Made by a program: the position numbers and the translations under genes
DNA from: Corythucha ciliata
Taxonomy: Eukaryota; Arthropoda; Insecta; Hemiptera; Tingidae
DNA length: 64,000 bases
Reading direction: 5' to 3'
Assembly (NCBI GenBank): GCA_038030265.1
Contig: CM075939.1
Span: 8,165,253-8,229,252 of the forward strand
Notes under the pieces: generated by a model
Seen by the model: the letters and a program-made list of their open reading frames with translations, nothing else
The model's database searches: none
Told to the model about the DNA's origin: nothing
In this document: piece after piece, positions 56,551 through 64,000 of the stretch
Numbering within the stretch: position 1 is the stretch's first letter
Layout of the letters: every line of letters begins with the position of its first letter

Positions 56551-57620
56551 TGGACCAATATCCCGTTTTCCGGTCACGACTCGTCAGTTTAGACATTTTA
56601 AAGGCGTGAAGGCTCAGTTTGTCCATTTTTGACGCGCGAGTTTTGATATTGATTTTGACATTTTCAAGGCAGGAATTATATTTTAATATGCTTAGGGATT
56701 TTTAAAGTGTAAATAGTCAGTTTATAACCGTTCATAGGCCGCATAGAGTCAGTTTTTCCAACTTTAGGCCGTTAATAACCAGTTTGTCCGTTTTTACGGT
56801 GCAAACTGAGTGTATATGGTCATTTCTAGGACATGAAACCGTCATTTCAGTGAATTGTAGAGTACGAACTCTGTTTTTCTATGGCGCAATTGGTAGTGCA
56901 TTGGACTAGCATTCCAAAGGTTACGGGTTCAAATCCCGTCGGGGAGCCCATTTTTTCTCAAAGCTCGCATTGTGTTAGGCTTTGCCTTTACGTGTCGTCC
57001 GGGAAAAATCAGTTAATTAATTTACTTCTTTAATTAAAATACCGGCGACAGAAACCCTCGTATCTATCTAAAAAATTGTCAGTATGGTCAGTCATTTATA
57101 GAGAGTGAATAGACAGTGTAATATTTTCAGGGCATGAGATGTTGGTTTCACTATTTTTAGGTTGGTTTGGCCATTTTAAAAGCGCGAACCGTCAGTTTTG
57201 CTATTTTTAGGGAGCGATTAGTTCTCGTCAGTCCAAGGCCCGTTTCAGCATTATCGCCTGTTTAGGGACTTTCAGAGCGAGAATAGTTAGTTTGACCATT
57301 TTTAGAGCGTTTAGCGTCAGTTTGGCACCTTTTACAGCGCGGGAATCGCTAGGTTTGCCTATTTTTAGAGCTAGGGTTGGTTGATATTTTGACTGGTATT
57401 TTCAGAGCCGCACGAACAGTCAGTTTAGCCACTTTTTAGGGCGCGTGAAGTCCGTTGAGCCATTTTTAAAGCGCAAATAGCCAGTTCGGCCATTTTGAAG
57501 GCGCAAATCGCCGGTTTTGTCATTTAGGGGCGCGATTATAGTCAGTTTATCCATTTTCACGATGGGAAAGCTATAGTTAAGCTATTTGTAGGCAGTGAAT
57601 GGCTAATAAACCAGTTTTGG
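56551..57620. repeat. Degenerate ~30-bp array with tRNA-like sequence, second copy
   Basis: It is collinear with 37405-38149 for about 750 bp, then continues with further units (GTCAGTTTGACCATTTTTAG-like) to about 57620, showing what probably lies in the start of the gap. Confidence 0.75.
56882..56948 (+). tRNA. tRNA-like sequence (AGC anticodon position), acceptor stem lost
   Basis: It is the same fold and Pol III boxes as 37734-37800, but the anticodon loop reads CTAGCAT instead of CTAGTAT. The 5' acceptor strand is again unpaired. Confidence 0.6.
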
Positions 57621-59959
57621 TAGAGCGAAGTACACAGTTTCCGAAGCCTCTCCCTTTGAGATTGGGCATCATCAGAGGAAAAATTCGTGGGTACCCCTGA
57701 TAACAGGTACGAGGAACTATTAAGAATACTGGAATCGTTCAGAGGGTGATTTCGGCGATTTCGTGTCATTTTCAATCTGTGCCGAACATATTTCATGAGC
57801 CCCCCCATAGGAAAATGTTCAATAATTTACAAACTTTTGCTGGCCAACTCTTTGTTCTGGTTTAAACGGCCAGTAAGCGAGCCAGTAGACTGGCACCAGT
57901 TATTGGAGCATGTTGATTGGCGTCAGTAACTTGCGCCTGTACAGTTTAGACGATTAAAGTTACTGGTGGCAGTCAGCAAAGTTAAAAACGATGCATATAG
58001 TTTATAACCTACGTATAAACTGGCTGATATGATAAGTGAATGCTGCTCTGGAAGATGAAAGTGTCGTTCACACGGTACCACCAGATGGCGCCAGTTCATT
58101 TTTGGATGGTGAGAGAGGAACTGGAATACTCACTGTCTACTACCAATGCAAGTCGACTGGCTCGACATTTTTGGACTGGACTGGCAAGGGACCAGGGTGT
58201 CAGCTGATGTTTACATGGAGCCAGTCAACTGGTGCCAGCTACATACATGGTGCATCATGTAAAACAGCCTTTGCCATGAATATCGCTCTGATGCTATCCC
58301 CTAAATACTATAGTGACGAAAAACACAATGAAACCGTCGATTTAGCTCCTTTTTCACGTACTGTGTGCGTCCATTTAATACTAGGAGAATAGAATGTGGC
58401 AGGGATCTCAGCATGCCCCTCCTCCACCGTTATTGCATCCTCCCACCCAGAAGGTGTGGCTCCCGCATGCTGTCGTGGTGGACCTTCCCCCCAACCATAA
58501 AATACTGTCAGTCGTTATTCTCTTATGTGTTGAAGACCAAAACTTTATGAAAACGTCGAGCCCCCCTCCCCACCCTTTTTCCCGTGCAGTTTTTCGACGT
58601 TTTTACGTTTCTAAGTACATATTATGAGTGCCTCAGCCTCCTCACTCCACGGTTAATCCCCGCCGCCCCACCCATGCCATTGTTCAAAAGGTCTAAATTC
58701 CGAGTTGTTTGAACATTTCGAGTTCGACATTTATTCGAGCCTGAAAACATGCAACCCTCTCGCTCCCCCCTCCCCCAATACCACTTCACGACCGGCTAGA
58801 GTTTTCCAACACAGATAGTGGAAATTCCGAGTAATTTACTCCTCTCATGACTTTTACATCAGACACTTGAGAGGGTGCCCACTATTGTATAGTAAAGGCC
58901 TCCGACAGCAGCCGTTGGAAACGAGCTCGTCGTAGTTTTCTTCAAAGTTACCTCCTCCACCAACTACCGTGGCCATGAGGCATTGAACCGAGAAAAACCA
59001 AACTTTTAATGCACTCACCTCGAATTTCCGGTGATTGAAGCGCAGAGGAAAGGAATTAAAAAAAAAAATCTATTAAATTATTCAGTTTATTTTTAAGCAG
59101 TCGAATAAACTTTTCGTATGTACAGCAGTGGCGCTAGAAAACACATTTTTTTTTTAAATTACTCTTCTACAATTTGTATTACGCACCTTTATTAGTTCAA
59201 TATAATCACCTCATAAAAATCTTTTTTTTTTTTTTTTTTTATCCGACTGATAGGGTGGGGACGTATTTACAAGGCATCAAAAGACGCCCTTTAAGTTGCC
59301 TAGAAATCATCGTGAAAACGATCAGTGTGAACGGGGTCGGGGAGGGAGCATTAATTCCAGCTAAGCACTTCTCATTCCAATGTTACACAATTTAACATAC
59401 AAAAATAGCTTAAATTAAATAGTGATAGCAAGGGAACAACGACCATTTTTTGTATATCACATCTTTTTTTTTTCCTTATATTTTGTACAAGTTTTGTAAT
59501 ATTTACATATTCAAATTAGCTTTAAGTTCACTATTAACGGGTTGAGTGGGGGAGGGGGGAGGATTGATGAAGACTGTTGGAGTAACCAAGAGGGTTAAGG
59601 AGTTGCTCTTAATGCAGAAGTCTTGTTATTGGAACCATCATGAGTTGAAGTTGTCGGTCCCTATAGGGTGGATGGTTGTGGGGGAGGGGGGACGAACACC
59701 TCGTTTTCCACATTTCGAGGCCTCCCGGATCAATCGACACTATTCTCCGATAGAAACACATCGACTTTGAAAAAAAGTCAATTTCATTATGACCAACAAA
59801 TAAGCGTATTTTTAGGGAGAACGAAGTAATTGGATATGATTCTTTTAATAAGTACTAAGATTTGACCGTTGGAAAGCCGATGATAATAGTGATTGAATGG
59901 AGGGGGCTAGGGGGAGGTACCTTGAATACACGTGTCGCAGTTTTTTTTTACGGTGGAGA
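57621..59959. other. Unassigned DNA with a possible TIR element
   Basis: At 57885-57917 and 58210-58242 imperfect inverted repeats (GTAGACTGGCACCAGTT and AACTGGTGCCAGCTAC) bound 358 bp rich in ACTGG/CCAGT words. The rest is T-rich and C-rich and could be the 3' UTR of the minus-strand exon at 59960-60123. No other gene was seen. Confidence 0.4.
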
Positions 59960-60123
59960 TCACCTAGTCGCCAGAAGGACAGAAGTCATCACTGCGAGCC
60001 AACAGCAACAGATCCAGTCGTCGTTCCTTAGGCTGCTCGTCGCTTGATTCGAATCGTCCGGTGGACCTGGCGCAGTTAATGTGTCATCTTCTTTATCTGA
60101 AATATTGACTTTTTGAGGTTTAG
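59960..60123 (-). CDS. Candidate terminal exon of an unidentified host gene
   Basis: A good acceptor (TTTTTCTCTTTAG, minus strand, AG at 60124-60125) precedes 54 codons ending in TGA at 59960-59962. The peptide is acidic and Ser/Pro-rich first (SDKEDDTLTAPGPPDDSNQ), then has a Cys/Trp-rich hydrophobic C-terminus (DDWICCCWLAVMTSVLLATR). The cysteine cluster at the C-terminus could be palmitoylated or membrane-inserted (inference). No upstream exon was found before the window end, so it may be chance. I do not recognise the protein. Confidence 0.3.
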
Positions 60124-60163
60124 CTAAAGAGAAAAACGGTTGAAACGCTTCTAATCTCCCCAC

Positions 60164-61254
60164 CCCTCACCCACCAAACCTTATAGCATTCAGCGTTGCC
60201 CATTTCTGTTTACGAAAAATGCAAAAGTATTACAAACAAGGATCACATTTCCCAGGACGAAAAGGCTTCTCAGTCTCACTCTCTCTCACTCCCCACACTT
60301 TCTCCTCTCCCAGAGGAATCGTCCGTACTTAGTTCTGCAATCCGATCAAAAGCTTGTTCAAACTGCTCTCTTCTTCGTCCTCCTTGCTTTGCCTTCTTTT
60401 TCCACTCCACAGGGAAATGCGTTGAAGCCCTTGGTGAGAGCTCCCGCATTAAAACCTTTTCTTCCTTTCCCCCCGCCCCTCTTCACTCCCACAACCATGT
60501 CTTTTATCCCGTTGTTCCTGTATTCCTTCGTTTTCCTCCTTACCTTTTTTTCCCGTTCTACCCCCGCCCCACACCCTTCCACAGCACTCGTCGCCGCGCA
60601 AGTTTTCAAATTAAAATAAGGAACGCAGTATAGCGTATAGAACGAAAGAAACTATTTCCGTTTCACATTACCCCCTCCGACCATCGCTTTCATTGTTCAT
60701 CTCCTGTTTTATTTTATTCTTCAAACGATTTCGTAAGGATCCCCCCCCCTTTCCGTCATCACCATCACCACTACCACCAAAAAACCCCATCAGTAAAAAC
60801 TCGAAGGACGTTGCTCTATTAGCATATTGTGGGGATTGTTTCGACCTGAGGCAAACTTACCGTTTACAGCGTCATTGTTTCGCTATTCGGGCGAGTAGAA
60901 CGACAAAATATAAGATAATCCGCAAGGGCGTGGTAAAGCGGGGCTTGTGAGCAATCACGGTCCAGAGTACAGGGTAAGTAACGAGCCAAAGCCTCCCTTT
61001 GGGGGAGCAGTGTCCTTGAAAGAAGTCCCAAGGGTGTACATGGTATACCCTGGCAGGGCGAGCAGCTTTGCCGCTATAGTGGCACGTAGACGTCGGTGGG
61101 TGCATCCATGTCAAAATGCCCCAGGCACAGCAGCAAATCACATCATGTGCGTGTACCCCCTCTTTAACACACTCGGTGGGCCTCAAGCTGCTAAATAGTG
61201 GGGTCCACATAAAGGCAGCTCACAGTCCTTCCTCTGCCAGTGCCATCTCTACGA
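60164..61254. other. Unassigned DNA
   Basis: It is C/T-rich (C9 at 60740). Overlapping ORFs on both strands (60196-60633, 60872-61210) have no family features. It would be intronic if the exon at 59960 is real. Confidence 0.4.
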
Positions 61255-61640
61255 CGACGCAATTCAGCGCGGTAAAAAGTAAAGAAAATCGCTAATATGC
61301 GACGGAAAAATGGTAATTCAGGCCCCGAATTTGGGAGGTTCGTAGCTATAATGTGAAAAAATCGGTAATTCACGGCTGAAATTTTGCGAAATTGCTAATT
61401 CGTGGTTGAAATTTAGAAAAACTGCTGATCAGTGGCTAAAATTGGACAAACGATAATTAATGGCAAAAATTTTAAATATATCGAACGAAATCGCTGCTAG
61501 AAAATTGAATGAATGGCTAATGCACGAATGAAATTAAGAATCAACTTCTAAAATGATGATAATAGCTAATTAGCGATCAAAATTGAAAAGAATCACTAAA
61601 TTAATTTGTGAATGAAATTGAGAAAAAGCTCTAATTCGCG
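61255..61640. repeat. Degenerate ~30-bp array, same family and orientation as 8035-8830
   Basis: Units resemble GAAAAACTGCTGATCAGTGGC + TAAAATT. It is cut at about 61640 by the next non-LTR element. Confidence 0.7.
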
Positions 61641-64000
61641 GAATGTGTCCGTTATGGGCAGACTGCAGAGGGTCCTGTCCAAAGAGAGCCCGGGCCAAAT
61701 TGGTCCAATAAAAAAGGCAGATGGAGCGTATATCGAGAGCGCTAAAGAGACCCTGGAGGTCCTCCTGCGTAGTCATTTCCCTGATTCTAGGGATGCAGGG
61801 GCCTCAGATGTTCAGGGCGAAGTGTTGGCTGACTGCCAGCCAGCAAATAATGCAATATGGAGCGCATCGGGGAAATTGTTTACGCCCGCGAAAATTAAAT
61901 GGGCCATCGGCTCATTTAAGCCCTATAAATCCCCTGGGCCGGACGGGATATTCCCGGTCGTGCTACAGCGTGGCCTGGAGGTCCTGGAGCCACGCCTCAG
62001 AAGGATATTTAGGGCGAGTTATGCATTATCGTATATACCGAAGGCATCGAGGGAGGTCAGGGTTGTGTTCATTCCTAAGTCGGGAGCAAACTCCTCGGCC
62101 CAGGCAATGGCGTACCGACCCATAAGCCTCACGTCCTTCCTCCTTAAAACAATGGAAAAGGTAATTGGCCTGGATATCAAGGACGGTTGCCTTAAAATTA
62201 AACCAATCCAGAGGGGGCAGCATGCCTACGAGGCGGGCAAGTCTACTGAGACCGCCCTAAACGAACTAGTGGGTAAGGTTGAAAAATCTGTGGAGGCGAA
62301 AGAAACTGCGCTGGGCTGCTTCCTGGACATAGGTGGTGCTTTTGATAACACCGCCTATGACTCTATGGAGGCTGCAGTAAGGAGCAGAGGTGTTGATCCA
62401 TCTTCAGTGAAATGGATCAAGGAGATGCTGGAATGCCGCGTCGTGACTTCGGAGCTGGGAGGGGAGACTGTTTCCGTGTTGCCCTCAAGGGGGTGTCCCC
62501 AGGGGGGTTTGCTCTCTCCTTTGCTCTGGTTGCTCGTGGTGGACGAGCTTCTCGCTATCCTAAAGGAGCAGGGTTATGAGGTAGTTGGTTAAGCGGATGA
62601 CCTTGCGATTCTAGTTAGGGGCAAATTTGATGATACCATATCCAGTAGGATGCAGGGTGCCCTTAACATAGTGCAGCGATGGTGCAGCAGGCATGGTCTC
62701 AGGGTTAACCCTGAGAAGACCACCCTTGTTGCGTTTACCAATTAAAGGTAGTTCGACTGAATGGAGAAGTGTTGAAAGTAGGAAAAGAAGTCAAGTACCT
62801 TGGAGTTACCCTGGATCAGGGGCTCAAATGGACCTCGCATATCAAGAGGGTGCTGAATAAGGCCACGTTCGCATTGTGGGCTGGTCGGAAAATGTTTGGC
62901 AAAACATGGGGTCTAAAGCCAAAAATGGTGTTGTGGCTGTATACAGCCGTTGTTAGGCCTATCGTCACCTATGGCTCACTCCTATGGTGGCAGAAGACGA
63001 AACAAGGGACAGTCCAGGCCTTGCTGAGTAAGTTGCAGCGCCAGGCCTGTCTTGGAGTAACGGGTGCTATGCATTCGTGCCCGACAGCGGCCATGGAGGT
63101 GTTACTGGACATGCCTCCCCTGCACTTTCATGTGCAGGCGACCGCATATATGGAGCACGTGAAGCGGGGTGTCCAGGTTGGGCACTTGCGTGTTCTGGAG
63201 GAAGTTGCATGTAGTGAGGCGGCTGAAGTCGTTACGGATCTCATGCATGTGAGGATGGATTTTGAAAAACCCTTTAAGGTCGATATAGGTAACCGCGACC
63301 TTTGGGATAAGGGTTTGCCGAGGTTTAAGCCCGGCACGCAAGTATGGTATACTGATGGATCTGTGAAGGATGGGGTGCTGGCATTGGGGTCTTTGGCCCC
63401 AGGCTTCTGCATTGGGAGTGCCTTGGGACGACCGCCATCATCTTTCAGGTGGAGATCTATGCTATAGAAGCCTGTGCGCGGAAGATTAGTGAGAGGGGTC
63501 TTCGGAAAGCGAAGATCTTCATCCTGTCTGACAGCCAGGCGGCTCTTAAAGCCCTAGGCTCAAGTGTCGTGAATTCGAAGCTAGTTTGGGGATGTCTTGA
63601 AGCCCTCAGGCCTGTGGCAACGGCAAACAGCCTTACTTTGATGTGGGTGCCGGGTCACAAGGGGTTTGAGGGGAATGAAATGGCTGATCAACTCGCGAAG
63701 AGAGGATCAGAGATGCCTTACGTGGGCCCGGAGCCAAGTCTCGGGGTCACGAAGTCCTTCACGAAGAGGCAGGTGCAGGCGTGGTTGGACGAGAGGCATC
63801 GTGAACACTGGGTTAGACAACCAGGTCTCAGGCAGGCCATGCTCTTTGTCACTCCAAAGAGACGATCGGAGAAGGGCCTGATCTCTCTGAGCCGAGGAGA
63901 CCTTAGGATCTTGGTGGGACTGCTAACGGGACATTGTACCCTTCGATATACACTCAGACTAATGGAGAAGTCTGACACGGACATTTGCAGATTTTGCGAC
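61640..64000 (+). mobile_element. Non-LTR retrotransposon with RNase H, 5' truncated and cut by window end
   Basis: It is the same family as 24980-27491. It starts abruptly within the satellite array at about 61640, before the RT domain, and runs off the right edge at the terminal CRFCD zinc motif. Confidence 0.88.
61640..64000 (+). pseudogene. RT-RNase H protein of the 62-kb non-LTR element
   Basis: The first frame holds the pre-RT region (GRLQRVLSKESPGQIGPIKK), YKSPGPDGIFP, motif A in CFLDIGGAFDNTAY and the RGCPQGGLLSPLLWLLVVD block. The Tyr of YADD is replaced by TAA at 62590-62592. The frame continues to FTN and a TAA near 62742, then shifts to GEVLKVGKEVKYLGVTLDQ. RNase H starts with WYTDGSVKDG. 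A further shift near 63435 moves FQVEIYAIEA, ILSDSQAALKAL and WVPGHKGFEGNEMADQLAKR into another frame, followed by GLLTGHCTLRYTLRLM. Catalytic residues other than the YADD Tyr are kept. Confidence 0.9.

Noticed and set aside
60872..61210. 112-codon minus ORF and 83-codon plus ORF
   Set aside because: No recognisable domain, mutually overlapping, no splice or promoter support.

Overview
This window is eukaryotic and almost entirely transposable elements and degenerate satellite-like arrays. BEL/Pao, Ty3/gypsy and several non-LTR lineages occur together with very short spliceosomal introns (one of 60 bp). This points to an invertebrate, most likely an arthropod and possibly an insect; the species cannot be fixed from the sequence. 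No conserved single-copy host gene was recognised. One candidate host terminal exon lies on the minus strand at 59960-60123. A 500-base N gap (38150-38649) means order and copy number around it should be treated with caution.

Left part (1-9.2 kb). The first 4.3 kb hold the most unusual material. A fragment of a protein-primed family B DNA polymerase (minus strand, running off the left edge) sits beside a compact spliced small gene (plus), a spliced Arg/Pro-rich small gene (minus) and a second small gene related to the first (plus). Together they look like a relic of a Polinton/Maverick-, adintovirus- or bidnavirus-like DNA element. A 5'-truncated non-LTR retrotransposon (about 1512-3960, minus) separates the second small gene from the rest. 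Then come a GC-rich minisatellite, a roughly 33-bp degenerate tandem array, a MITE and a 1.6-kb array whose unit flips orientation near 8832.

Duplicated block. 9168-24679 and 39119-53828 are direct copies of one segment, about 98-99% identical where I compared them. Each carries the same full-structure BEL/Pao element (14241-20437 and 44135-49589, both minus) in the same 5-bp target site (ATTTG), so the block was duplicated after insertion. Both BEL copies share an in-frame TGA inside the zinc knuckle, a frameshift near the integrase C-terminus and a striking inverted (snap-back) duplication plus transplanted gag fragment inside integrase. Each also has private lesions. The rest of the block is noncoding, with long poly-C/poly-G tracts and two arrays of roughly 20-30 bp degenerate repeats.

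Between the copies (24.7-39.1 kb). A non-LTR element with RNase H and a poly(A) tail (about 24980-27491, plus) is followed by a minus-strand gypsy (G1) split in two pieces (28925-31135 and 36473-37155). The splitting material is a plus-strand CsRn1-like gypsy (G2, 31200-34646) joined to a 1.6-kb foldback palindrome (34850-36472) that itself contains a nested MITE. A degenerate array with an embedded tRNA-like sequence runs into the gap. After the gap comes the 3' end of another gypsy (G3), whose LTR ends exactly where copy 2 of the duplication begins.

Right part (53.8-64 kb). A second G2-family gypsy (53946-56550, minus), interrupted by a 118-bp MITE, abuts a second copy of the tRNA-like array. 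Then comes unassigned DNA with a possible TIR element and the candidate host exon, another satellite array and a third non-LTR element of the same family as 25-27.5 kb, cut by the window end. Nothing here appears to be a functional autonomous element; the genes act together only as parts of (dead) retroelements and of the polymerase-bearing relic.
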